From Pycnococcus provasolii (Eukaryota; Chlorophyta; Pseudoscourfieldiophyceae; Pseudoscourfieldiales; Pycnococcaceae): a stretch of 64,000 nt of DNA. Below the pieces are notes generated by a model. The model worked only from the letters and a program-made list of their open reading frames with translations. It did no database searches and was not told the origin of the DNA. Below, in pieces: positions 53,920 to 62,205 of the stretch (its first letter is position 1; each line of letters opens with the position of its first letter). Location: the NCBI GenBank assembly GCA_938743325.2, contig OW568875.1, positions 682,001 to 746,000 on the forward strand, given 5' to 3'. Position numbers and translations under genes: made by a program.

Positions 53920-56525
53920 CTTAATTCCTCTTGCTCATTGTCCTCAGCCACGACGAGACTCTCCGCTCGCACCTCGAGCTCGTTCAAGTAGAACTGCAGC
54001 TGGATGTCAAGCGGTGCTTCCTCACGACCAACGATGCCCTTCGCGGTATGCCGCGCGATGCGGCAAAGCGCTTCGACAAATTCTGCGTAAGTCATCTCCG
54101 AATGCGTAAGCGAAACCACATCTGGGATTGCATTCGCAGCCACCCGCGCGTTCGCGGTCTTTTCGACAGCCGTGCGTGCCTCGGCAGCCGCTCGCTTCGC
54201 CAACTCCTCCTCGTCCAGCTCCTCCTCCTCCTCCGGCGCCGCTTCCTTCGTCGATCGAGGTGTTTGAGGCTTACTGCGCGGCGTCTTCCCACCTTCACTC
54301 TTTGCTGCCGCCTCTGCCTCTTCAGCCGCAGCTTTGGCTGCCGCCTCAGCCTTTGCCGCCGCTACGGCGGCAGCCTTTGCATCCTCGATCATCTGGATCG
54401 ACGCCGCAATTTCCTCGGCGGAGGGCTTAGACATGAGCGCTGCCGCCGCGCTCTTCAGTGCTGTGAACGAAGTAACGGCGTACTCATCCTCGTCTTCATC
54501 CTCCACCTCCACCTTCAGCAACTTGCACTCACTCAGCACCTCAATCATGTGATTCACGGTCGTCAGCTGCCACTTCGCGCCGGTTCCCGTTTCCTTCGTC
54601 TTATTCTTCCTCACAGCCACGTCAAACAGCTTAAGAAGAAGCTCTTGAAATTCTACTAGGCACTGCACTTCCATCATCTCAGCGCGAAACGTGTCGTCTG
54701 GCATCTTCGACGCCTTCGGGAGTATGTCATTCTGCAGAAGCATCATCAGGCGCTCGTGCAGCGATTGGCACTGCTCGTGGTACCTCGCCTGAGCCAGACG
54801 CACAATAACCTCGAGAAAGTCGCGGTAGAGTAGGTCGTGATCAGGGTTCTGCGGGTCCAGCATTCGCCTGTCTTTGATTGTCAGGCCACCTAGTATTTTC
54901 TCATCTTCAATCAACGACGCGGCCGCTGCCTCTGGCGAATCGGCCGTCATCAACTCGTTTTCGTCGCTCAGCGAAGACGACGAATCCGATGGAGACTCGC
55001 TCGAACCGACAACATCTTCGCTGCCTTCGCTTCCACCGGCCGCGCCTTCCGCCACATCATCCTGCGCCACAGATTGTCTTGTCACCGGCCTTGAGTAGAC
55101 CCTACTCACCTCTTTGTCAAGAATTTCCCAAGACAGTTCGGCCGCTGGGAGTTCAGCAAAGCTGCCGGTGTTGGGGACATGTTCCGGTCTTACTGGATGC
55201 AGCTTCCAAAGCGGTGCACTCGTGCAAGTGCGCTCGATGTGCGCAGCTATGCGGTTGGCGCGCGCGAGAGTCAGCGATGGATTCAGCATCTCGCAGTCAT
55301 GCAGCATTCGCCGAAATTGCTTTCCGGAGATGGCGAACGTCTTCCCGCGTCGGATTCCCTCCACGGTTCGATCGTTCGACCTCCCGCCGCCTGGAATCCA
55401 GACGCAGGGGAGGAACGAGTAGTGTCTGTAGACGACACGCAGGTCGCTCATGTAGCGCATCAGCACGGCGCTCGTGCGACGGAGCTGCTCGTGTGGATTG
55501 CGCTCTTCCGCGACGATGTCTTCGATGTCCATGATTTCGTGGCTCGTCTCCGTCTCCTCAACGGCATGGTTGTCCGCAAATCGCCCGGTGTACTTCGTGC
55601 CATCCTCGTACGTGAAGGTACCAGCACCGTGCTTGACGCCCATTTCCCAGTTCCCTTCGTACCGCGAACCGGTGGCGTAGTGGAAGATGCCAAATTTGTG
55701 CCTGAATCCATTTCGAAACGAACCTTCGTAACGATTCTTCATCTGGTGCTGCTCGCTTTCTCCGATGAGTTCCCACGTCTGCTCGCCAACGCCGTTCGGC
55801 TTGCCGTGCTCCCACTCGCCCTCGTACGTCTCCACGCCGAGTTCTGTCATCCACGTCATAACACCGTACCCGCACTTCTGGTCAGCTTTCCAGCAGCCGG
55901 TGTACACAGAACCGCTTCGGTAGTGCATCGTGCCCTCGCCGCACTTCTGGTCGTTCTCCCACGCACCCTCGTAGCGCTCCTTACCGTTCGGCCCGTCGAA
56001 CGTGATGACGCCGTAACCGTGCCGCTTTCCGTTGACCCACTCGCCAACGTACCTGGCGTCGTTGTCCTCGAAGTACATGGTTCCCTTGCCGTGGCGCAGG
56101 CCGTCGCGGACGTCGCCTTCGTAGATCCCTCCCGTTGGCCAACGGTACGTCCCCTTTCCCTGCGCCTTTCCTTGCACAAAGTCGCCCTTGTACTCGACGC
56201 CGTCCACCCACGTGTACGTTCCGCGGCCGTGCATGCGGCCACCCACCCACGTTCCGGTGTAAGTGTGGCCATACCTGAAATTTGCCGTTCCGTGCCCGTG
56301 CGGCAGCGTTGTATTCTGATACATGTTCCCCTCGTAGTTGGACACGACGACCTCGAGCACGCCTGGCTCGAAGTAGTCGTGAGGCACGCGCGAGTACTTG
56401 GTGCTCGTCTGCGTTTTGACGACGTGTTGTTCGTCCTCCTCCGGCGCCGGTGGCTCAGCCGCTGCGGCCGCTGCGTCTGCCGTCTCCTCCGGAATCGGAG
56501 GAGTCTGCTCGAGTGCGTCGGCCAT
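53916..56525 (-). CDS. Radial spoke head protein 10 homolog (RSPH10B-like, MORN repeats)
   Basis: This 869-aa protein has nearly the length of human RSPH10B (870 aa). The start is the first ATG (56525); the upstream frame is low complexity with only GTG. Residues about 75-330 hold ten or so MORN repeats (YTGTWVGGRMHGRGTYTW, YVGEWVNGKRHGYGVITF, YEGNWEMGVKHGAGTFTYED). The middle region (DLRVVYRHYSFLPCVW, FRRMLHDCEMLNPSLTLARA) matches the RSPH10B-specific part in which IQ/EF-like helices occur, and FLEVIVRLAQARYHEQCQSL and YAEFVEALCRIARHT fit the paired helical repeats. An acidic/Ala-rich low-complexity insertion lies near 690-800. Radial spoke heads control dynein in 9+2 flagella, so this organism should form a motile flagellum at some stage. 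The stop codon lies inside repeat copy D. Confidence 0.82.
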   Translation of the reverse strand: MADALEQTPPIPEETADAAAAAAEPPAPEEDEQHVVKTQTSTKYSRVPHDYFEPGVLEVVVSNYEGNMYQNTTLPHGHGTANFRYGHTYTGTWVGGRMHGRGTYTWVDGVEYKGDFVQGKAQGKGTYRWPTGGIYEGDVRDGLRHGKGTMYFEDNDARYVGEWVNGKRHGYGVITFDGPNGKERYEGAWENDQKCGEGTMHYRSGSVYTGCWKADQKCGYGVMTWMTELGVETYEGEWEHGKPNGVGEQTWELIGESEQHQMKNRYEGSFRNGFRHKFGIFHYATGSRYEGNWEMGVKHGAGTFTYEDGTKYTGRFADNHAVEETETSHEIMDIEDIVAEERNPHEQLRRTSAVLMRYMSDLRVVYRHYSFLPCVWIPGGGRSNDRTVEGIRRGKTFAISGKQFRRMLHDCEMLNPSLTLARANRIAAHIERTCTSAPLWKLHPVRPEHVPNTGSFAELPAAELSWEILDKEVSRVYSRPVTRQSVAQDDVAEGAAGGSEGSEDVVGSSESPSDSSSSLSDENELMTADSPEAAAASLIEDEKILGGLTIKDRRMLDPQNPDHDLLYRDFLEVIVRLAQARYHEQCQSLHERLMMLLQNDILPKASKMPDDTFRAEMMEVQCLVEFQELLLKLFDVAVRKNKTKETGTGAKWQLTTVNHMIEVLSECKLLKVEVEDEDEDEYAVTSFTALKSAAAALMSKPSAEEIAASIQMIEDAKAAAVAAAKAEAAAKAAAEEAEAAAKSEGGKTPRSKPQTPRSTKEAAPEEEEELDEEELAKRAAAEARTAVEKTANARVAANAIPDVVSLTHSEMTYAEFVEALCRIARHTAKGIVGREEAPLDIQLQFYLNELEVRAESLVVAEDNEQEELS

Positions 56526-56986
56526 GGCTGCGAGCAAGCGGGCAGGTTGGTTTGAGAGAGAGGAGAGGAGGGGAAGGGGAGAGGAGAGGAGGAGGAGGGG
56601 AAGGGTCGGCCGTCCTGGTCCTCTCCACCCTCCCCTTCCCTTGAGTAGTCTCTTGAAAGGGTCCCCCACTCCCCCGTGCCAGGTATTGGGCGCATCCTCG
56701 TTGGCAGCCTTCCCTTCCCTTCCTCGCCAAACCGCCTGAGACCTTGTCCGCCCCTCCCCCTTTTCTCTCCGTCTATGGCATCAGATGGATGCCGCGGTCC
56801 ACGAGAGACGACGACGCCGAGTTTCACTGCAAGACCGCACCGTTGGATGTGGGAACACCTACAAAAAGGCGACTGTTAGGGTACATAAGAAGTTAGGGTA
56901 AGGCCTAAGGTTAGGGTTAGGGTTAGGGTTAGGGTTAGTAGGGGCCACGAAATAGGGGCCACGAGTTGCCATCACGGCATTCAAAC
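56526..56986. other. Divergent promoter, RSPH10B-like / AFG1 genes
   Basis: No gene seen. It has purine/pyrimidine-skewed stretches near 56560-56640 and the TTAGGG array on the AFG1 side. Confidence 0.5.
56893..56938 (+). promoter_or_regulatory. Telomere-like TTAGGG array upstream of the AFG1 gene
   Basis: One TTAGGG at 56893-56898, then four perfect tandem TTAGGG units (56911-56934) plus TTAG. They read TTAGGG on the sense strand and end 52 nt before the ATG at 56987. Confidence 0.85.
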
Positions 56987-58477
56987 ATGGCGGGAACGGA
57001 TGTGGCGGTGGGGGCATTGGCAGCGTGGATGGTGCGCGCAGTGCCACCCCACCGCGTCGGCGCGTGGCTTGGTCGAAGGTGCGCATCCGCGGTCGCGACG
57101 TCAGTGAACGGACCAGTGTTGTGCGAGTACAACACACTCGTAAAAAGTAAAGTCATCCTGGACGACGACGCGCAGAGACGAGCTGCGGCGAAGCTCGACG
57201 GCGTCTTGACGCAACAAAGCCACCAGCGTGGTTGTTACCTTCATGGCTCTGTGGGTGGAGGCAAGACGATGCTCATGGACATGTTTTATCGCAACCTAGA
57301 ACTGCCAGAAGTGGCTTGGGTCAGCGGTGCCGATGCTGACGTCGAGAAACAGAGAGGAAAATTCAGGACACACTTTCACTCGTTTATGAGTGACGTGCAT
57401 ATCCGATTGCACGAATTTCATTTGAGCAGACCTCGGCGCATCGCCATTACACCGGAAGGGCTGCGCATACATAGACATGGTGGCCCAGCTCACGGACCTT
57501 CTACGATGGAACCACTGGAATCACGCGAGCACGAACAGGAGGAGGAGGTGAAGGTGGCGGAGGAGGAGGAGGAGATATACAAGCACCCGGTGGATGCTGC
57601 GGCAGAGGTGCTTGCTTCGCAGGTTGTCGTGCTATGCTTGGACGAAGTGCAGGTTCATGACGTTGCAGATGCACTCATACTCAACCGCCTCTTCGACACA
57701 CTATGGAAGCACGACGTCAAGACGATATTTACGTCCAACGTGGCGCCAGGAGCTCTCTACGAAAAAGGATTGAGTTATCGATACTTCCTTCCGTTCGTCG
57801 CAAACTTGCATGAAACGTGCGAAATTGTGGAGGTCGCCACCTCAGCTGGTGGTTTGTGCAACGACGATGCCAATCTCGACTACCGGCGCACTGAGGAAGC
57901 TGCTGGTCGCCTGGATGGTGTTATCTCCACATATGCGAGCGCGTACTACTATGGAACGAATGCAAGCGAACGCCTGAACGCCGCGTGGAACGAAGCCACC
58001 GCATCGCTCGACGTAATTGAAGAACGAACGGATGTCTCGTTTGGGAGGGCATTGCGAGCTTCTCAAGTGGCGCGCGGAAAGAGCGGGGCCGTCACACGAT
58101 TTCACTTCGATGATATCTGCGGATGGAGAAAAGGTGACGCGCTATCTGCTGCGGATTACGTCGTGCTCGCCAAATCATACAACGCCATCTTCGTAGAAGA
58201 ATGTCCCATATTCCGGAAAATTGATCGCGAGGCGGCAGCACGATTTGTTCGTCTCGTTGACGCCATTTACGACGGCGGGTCAACGGCACTCGTCGTAAGC
58301 GCGCACGGATCTCCAGACGCGATTTTCCAACAAGTCGTCGAATGGCCTGCGGATGATGACGACGACGGCAGAGGCAGAGACGACGATGACCCACCGCCCA
58401 CTCAGGAGGAGAGAACGTCATACCGACGCGCAGCAAGTCGCCTCGTAGAACTCGGCAGAGGGAGCAAGGTGTTGTAG
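56987..58477 (+). CDS. AFG1/LACE1-family mitochondrial AAA+ ATPase
   Basis: This 496-aa protein starts at the first ATG. The N terminus (Ala, Arg-rich; HRVGAWLGRRCASAVATS) fits a mitochondrial presequence. The AFG1 domain spans the rest: GCYLHGSVGGGKTMLMDMFY (Walker A, about 80-100), HSFMSDVHIRLHE, VVLCLDEVQVHDVADALILN (Walker B with DE), LWKHDVKTIFTSNVAPGALY (sensor 1) and YRYFLPFVANL. In yeast and animals AFG1 helps clear or assemble respiratory-chain proteins at the inner membrane. Acidic insertions (EQEEEVKVAEEEEE) and a C-terminal acidic tail are the only oddities. It converges with the first GT29 gene, 115 bp away, with a TG microsatellite in the gap. Confidence 0.9.
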   Translation: MAGTDVAVGALAAWMVRAVPPHRVGAWLGRRCASAVATSVNGPVLCEYNTLVKSKVILDDDAQRRAAAKLDGVLTQQSHQRGCYLHGSVGGGKTMLMDMFYRNLELPEVAWVSGADADVEKQRGKFRTHFHSFMSDVHIRLHEFHLSRPRRIAITPEGLRIHRHGGPAHGPSTMEPLESREHEQEEEVKVAEEEEEIYKHPVDAAAEVLASQVVVLCLDEVQVHDVADALILNRLFDTLWKHDVKTIFTSNVAPGALYEKGLSYRYFLPFVANLHETCEIVEVATSAGGLCNDDANLDYRRTEEAAGRLDGVISTYASAYYYGTNASERLNAAWNEATASLDVIEERTDVSFGRALRASQVARGKSGAVTRFHFDDICGWRKGDALSAADYVVLAKSYNAIFVEECPIFRKIDREAAARFVRLVDAIYDGGSTALVVSAHGSPDAIFQQVVEWPADDDDDGRGRDDDDPPPTQEERTSYRRAASRLVELGRGSKVL

Positions 58478-58543
58478 ATTTCCATTGAATTGTATTGAAT
58501 TTGAAGTTTTCCATCTCCTACGCCCCAACCCTTTTGAACCAGT

Positions 58544-58549
<6 letters not shown>

Positions 58550-58576
<27 letters not shown>
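58550..58576 (+). repeat. TG dinucleotide microsatellite
   Basis: About 13 GT units in the 115-bp gap between the stops of the AFG1 and GT29 genes. Confidence 0.95.
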
Positions 58577-58592
58577 GAGATAACATCATATG

Positions 58593-58597
58593 TTACA
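58593..58597 (-). terminator. TGTAA signal overlapping the stop codon of GT29 gene 1
   Basis: The coding end reads TCA ATG TAA on the minus strand. Confidence 0.5.
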
Positions 58598-60008
58598 TTG
58601 AACAGATAGCACCACGGCCTGAGGCATGCAGCATACGCCACGCAATCGACTCTCCCGACCAGTCGTGCCACTCCTGACCACTCATTGTTTTCTGCGCGCG
58701 TCCTTTGTACTGGTCAGGCCCACGCTTGCTTTGAGGGAACGTCGTAAAGCCGTACAAGCTTACGCTCTCACACATGTTGACCATGGCTAGAATTGCGTGA
58801 CCGCCACTCGTTAGCTGTCTCCAGCTGCCGAATGGTCCCAGACCAAACTTGCGCGCATTATTTCTCATTGACTTCATCGTGCGAACCTGTGAAGAAATCA
58901 TGCGCCGCGACAAGAACGTGAGCTTATTTCCTGGATATTTTGATCGACACTTGCTGCGCATTTCCGCGCGGTTTGCGGGAAACCACATGATCATTGCAAT
59001 GCCTTTCGAGTCCGACGCGGGAAGTTTCCCCTCGCAGCATGCGCTCACGGACCGGCTGTTGTTGAGCACGCGTGCGGACGTCTTCGAGCCAACGTTTGCG
59101 CGATACTCAGGACCAATTGGAGCGGTGTTAAACCTCAGCACGACGTCGTGGTTGTCGATATACTTGCCGTACTTCTTTTTGACCAGGTGTCCAGCGTTGC
59201 CCACGAGCGCGCATGATCGTAGTGGTGGTGCACCACCGCCACGCCCACGAAGCTTCGTCGGCGGACTCTTAGTTGCCGTCGTTGCCGTAGCGGGAGCGCC
59301 GACGAGTCCGTGGGGCGTCCATTCGCCGCCACCACCGCTGCTGTCGTCTTCAGACTCCTCTCCTCCACGAACGTCGCTTTCTTCACCGGTGCGCCTCTCC
59401 GTCGGCCTCATGCGTGGGAACATTCCAACCACGCGAGGGATAGTCGAGAGGTCTCTCAGCCACGGCAGTGCGCTCGCCGTCTCGTAGGCAGCCGTGTTGC
59501 AGAACTTTATGTCGCGTAGGCACTTGTCCAGCGCCTTATCACCAGGCGTGTTCACAGCCTTGGTTCCAAACCGGCTTCCGCCCACTCCATCGTTCTCGTG
59601 CTGTACCTTCATCCTCTTTCTCAGGCCGCATCCGACGCGCTTCCACGTCCAACGCAGCAGCTTGCGTCCAGACGAGCTCCGTTCCGCCTGCAGCGACGTG
59701 GTGTTTCCCGTGCAGTCGTCGATGTCGTTGTCACCGGTCGCAAGCAGCGCCCTTCTCCGCGCGAGCGTCACTCTCGCTCCTTGCACGTACCCCAAGTCGT
59801 AAGGCGATCCTTGGATCTTGAACGGCAGCATGTTCTTCGGCGCGCCTCCGCATATGGGAACCTCGCGCGGCCGCGGCTCGTGCTGCTGTGCGAGTGCCTG
59901 CTGACATTGGCATACGTGCAGAAAGGCGACGCAGAGCAGAGTCGCGTGGAGCGTCACCGCACGCAGCCCGTGTTCTCTTGCTCGGCAGCCATCGGCGTGC
60001 GCCGGCAT
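58593..60008 (-). CDS. GT29 sialyltransferase-like glycosyltransferase 1
   Basis: This 471-aa type II protein uses ATG 60008, directly before the signal anchor (AVTLHATLLCVAFLHVCQ, about 20-37); a longer in-frame ATG at 60176 would overlap the divergent neighbour's start. The sialyl motifs are all present: motif L (SCALVGNAGHLVKKKYGKYI to VVLRFNTAP and VGSKTSARVLN, about 266-318), motif S (LTSGGHAILAMVNMCESVSL-YGF, about 400-422), and the His-x4-Glu of motif VS (HDWSGE, about 445-450). GT29 enzymes transfer CMP-activated nonulosonic or Kdo-type acids; in plants GT29 members act on pectin or pollen-tube glycans. Substrate here is unknown. It is head to head with a second GT29 gene. The stop lies in ATGTAA (TGTAA). 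Confidence 0.87.
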   Translation of the reverse strand: MPAHADGCRAREHGLRAVTLHATLLCVAFLHVCQCQQALAQQHEPRPREVPICGGAPKNMLPFKIQGSPYDLGYVQGARVTLARRRALLATGDNDIDDCTGNTTSLQAERSSSGRKLLRWTWKRVGCGLRKRMKVQHENDGVGGSRFGTKAVNTPGDKALDKCLRDIKFCNTAAYETASALPWLRDLSTIPRVVGMFPRMRPTERRTGEESDVRGGEESEDDSSGGGGEWTPHGLVGAPATATTATKSPPTKLRGRGGGAPPLRSCALVGNAGHLVKKKYGKYIDNHDVVLRFNTAPIGPEYRANVGSKTSARVLNNSRSVSACCEGKLPASDSKGIAMIMWFPANRAEMRSKCRSKYPGNKLTFLSRRMISSQVRTMKSMRNNARKFGLGPFGSWRQLTSGGHAILAMVNMCESVSLYGFTTFPQSKRGPDQYKGRAQKTMSGQEWHDWSGESIAWRMLHASGRGAICSM

Positions 60009-60170
60009 CGGGCGGGGAGAATCGAGCAGGGATCGAGGGGCAAGCTCAAGCCCGTGACGGAGTGTCTTGCACCAAGAGGGTCCCCACCCCCACGGCCAGG
60101 TCCCACGGCCCATCGCCTTGCCGCGCCCCTCCAGACGCCCCTCCTCCCTCCCTCCTCGTGCAAGACTCTC
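60009..60170. promoter_or_regulatory. Shared divergent promoter of the two GT29 genes
   Basis: Only 162 bp separate the two start codons. The segment is C/G-rich without a clear TATA element. If the longer ATG of gene 1 (60176) is used instead, the two coding regions overlap by 6 bp head to head. Confidence 0.6.
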
Positions 60171-62105
60171 ATGCATGTGCGCGCCACCGCCGCCACGACG
60201 GGTGCCTCAAGCGTGCGGCCTCTGCGCAAGCCGCCCAGGTACAGGCGCAGCGCCGCGAACACGCACAGACTCGTGCTCATAGCCTTGCTAGCGCTTGCCG
60301 CCTTGGGACTGCTGGCGCTGCGACCCACGCCGCGTATCGACGTGGATGATAGCGCAGACGAGGTGGATGCAGCGCAGACGCAGCACGCCGACCACCCGGG
60401 ACTAGAAAACGTCGCCAAGGCGCCTGCATACAACTCTCGCGTTGAGCTGACGCCGCGCATAAAGGAGCAGGTGCAGGAGAAGGAAGAGCAGGAGCAGGAG
60501 CAGGAGCAGGACGCAGCCGTCCCAAAGATGCATGAAACCTTGCCAGCGCAGGTGCACGCGCCTGTGAACACGAAGCGTGCGCCGAGATCTCAACCGCCGG
60601 TGGCTCGTACGGTTGACGAGTTTGGACTTTCGTGGAAGCCGAGCGCGCCGGGACGCAAGACAGTTCCTGTGGACGTGGAGGAGCTTATCGCCACCGCGCA
60701 GGGCATCGCCAACGACACGCGCTATCGTTACGATCCTGCGCGCATGATTCTCACAAAGACGAACCACCTCAAGCTGCGTCCAAGCGACCGCATACACGAC
60801 ATGAGGTGCCTCCCGGATACCAACCCGTTTGAACAGCCTTCGGCGCAGGTGGACGAGCTGCGCCGCAGGAGAAGGAGAGATGTGAAAGCTGAGTCAGAGG
60901 ATGTTGGCGACGGCGTTGTGGCGAAACCACTGCACAAGACCTGCGCGATTGTTGGCAACGCGGGTTCATCGCTCACCGTTCACTGGGGAAGTGCCATCGA
61001 CGCGGCAGAGGCGGTCATACGTATTAATCAAGGTCCCACCAAGGGCTACGAGCCTTTTGTCGGCAGCCGCACGACGTACAGGCTCATAAATAAGAAGTGG
61101 GCGGCGGTGTACACTGCCAAGGACGATGGACGCCAGATTTTGCTGCCCAGCGAGGCGCAGAATGCAACCTACGTGGTGACGCGTGGCTCGACGTGGCAAC
61201 TGGAGAGGCTCTTTCACGTCGTACGGCGTCTACGGCCCGACATTCGAGTGTACTTTCTTGCCAACGGCCCACTGGGGCGCGCGCGCTGGATGCTTCAGCG
61301 CTTTCGCGACGTCGCAAACAGCGCGGCGACGAAGCGCGGAAGCCCTCAGTACGAGGGTGGGGATTCGCCAAGCAGCGGTGCGATTGCGCTATACTTTGCA
61401 CTGCAGGTGTGTGAAAAGGTCAGCGTGTTTGGCCTAGGCCAGGCGGCGCCGGATACGCCCGCCAGGGTGGCGAAGCGGTTTGCGATGATGTGGCTTGATC
61501 TGCGACGTAAGTATTTGGCACAACACCCTGAGCAGTCGAAAAGTTGGGCGTCTGCGCCATCGAATGTGGGATTTTCCGTGGACTACAATCCAATCAGCTG
61601 CAGACCCGTTGCCGGTGGGCCACCTGTTAGCCGCCAAGGGCGTGGTCGCGCACCCGTTATTCCGGTGCATCCGCTGCCGTATCACTACTTTCTTCATTGG
61701 CCAGATTCCTACCAGCTACGAGCTCATCCACATCATGCGTTTGATCTCGAAAACGACTTTTTCCACGCGCTTTCCGAGGCATCGCAGCGAACGCACGGCG
61801 GCGGTGGTAGCGGCGGCATTGGTGGTGGCGATTACCGCTATCGCACGTGGGATATGTCGTTCTGCGAAACACCGCTGCCATGCAACGATGAAGCTCGCTG
61901 CAAGTCGCAGCTGAATCGCATGAGTCAGGGTGGAATGATGGGCAGTGGAGCTTCACAATATGGCGGCAACGCTGCGCTTTCGGTCATGCTTCAGCGAACC
62001 GCGAGCGAGCGCACGGGGCAGTACGGAGTGCAAAAAGGCCGAGGAAATGACGGCAAGTTTGTAGAAGCATCTCACTACGACAAGCGCCGTGAAGGTACGG
62101 GATGA
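60171..62105 (+). CDS. GT29 sialyltransferase-like glycosyltransferase 2
   Basis: This 644-aa protein starts at the first ATG compatible with a type II anchor (HRLVLIALLALAALGLLALR, about 32-51); the frame is open far upstream but without a better start. A Glu/Gln-rich stem (EQVQEKEEQEQEQEQD) follows. Motif L is KTCAIVGNAGSSLTVHWGSA with AVIRINQGPT and VGSRTTYRLIN (about 256-307); motif S is PSSGAIALYFALQVCEKVSV (about 400-423); the motif VS His-x4-Glu is HAFDLE (about 522-527). Catalytic features therefore look intact. The motif S/VS gap is long (about 100 residues) with an insertion including YHYFLHWPDSY. The Gly-rich C-terminal tail with CETPLPCNDEARC is not part of the family core. Two TGTAA pentamers follow the stop by 49-63 nt. 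Confidence 0.87.
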   Translation: MHVRATAATTGASSVRPLRKPPRYRRSAANTHRLVLIALLALAALGLLALRPTPRIDVDDSADEVDAAQTQHADHPGLENVAKAPAYNSRVELTPRIKEQVQEKEEQEQEQEQDAAVPKMHETLPAQVHAPVNTKRAPRSQPPVARTVDEFGLSWKPSAPGRKTVPVDVEELIATAQGIANDTRYRYDPARMILTKTNHLKLRPSDRIHDMRCLPDTNPFEQPSAQVDELRRRRRRDVKAESEDVGDGVVAKPLHKTCAIVGNAGSSLTVHWGSAIDAAEAVIRINQGPTKGYEPFVGSRTTYRLINKKWAAVYTAKDDGRQILLPSEAQNATYVVTRGSTWQLERLFHVVRRLRPDIRVYFLANGPLGRARWMLQRFRDVANSAATKRGSPQYEGGDSPSSGAIALYFALQVCEKVSVFGLGQAAPDTPARVAKRFAMMWLDLRRKYLAQHPEQSKSWASAPSNVGFSVDYNPISCRPVAGGPPVSRQGRGRAPVIPVHPLPYHYFLHWPDSYQLRAHPHHAFDLENDFFHALSEASQRTHGGGGSGGIGGGDYRYRTWDMSFCETPLPCNDEARCKSQLNRMSQGGMMGSGASQYGGNAALSVMLQRTASERTGQYGVQKGRGNDGKFVEASHYDKRREGTG

Positions 62106-62153
62106 GTGGAACATCAGCAGTGCGGCGGTCGTATCTTGTATTTTTGTTTTTTG

Positions 62154-62168
62154 TGTAATATTTTGTAA
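62154..62168 (+). terminator. Two TGTAA poly(A) signals after GT29 gene 2
   Basis: TGTAA at 62154-62158 and 62164-62168 in an AT-rich 95-bp convergent gap. Confidence 0.55.
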
Positions 62169-62200
62169 TTCATAAGAAAGAGACTTTGACACAGCTATTA

Positions 62201-62205
62201 TTACA
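62201..62205 (-). terminator. TGTAA signal overlapping the stop codon of the SRCR-LamG gene
   Basis: The coding end reads GGA TTG TAA on the minus strand. Confidence 0.5.
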
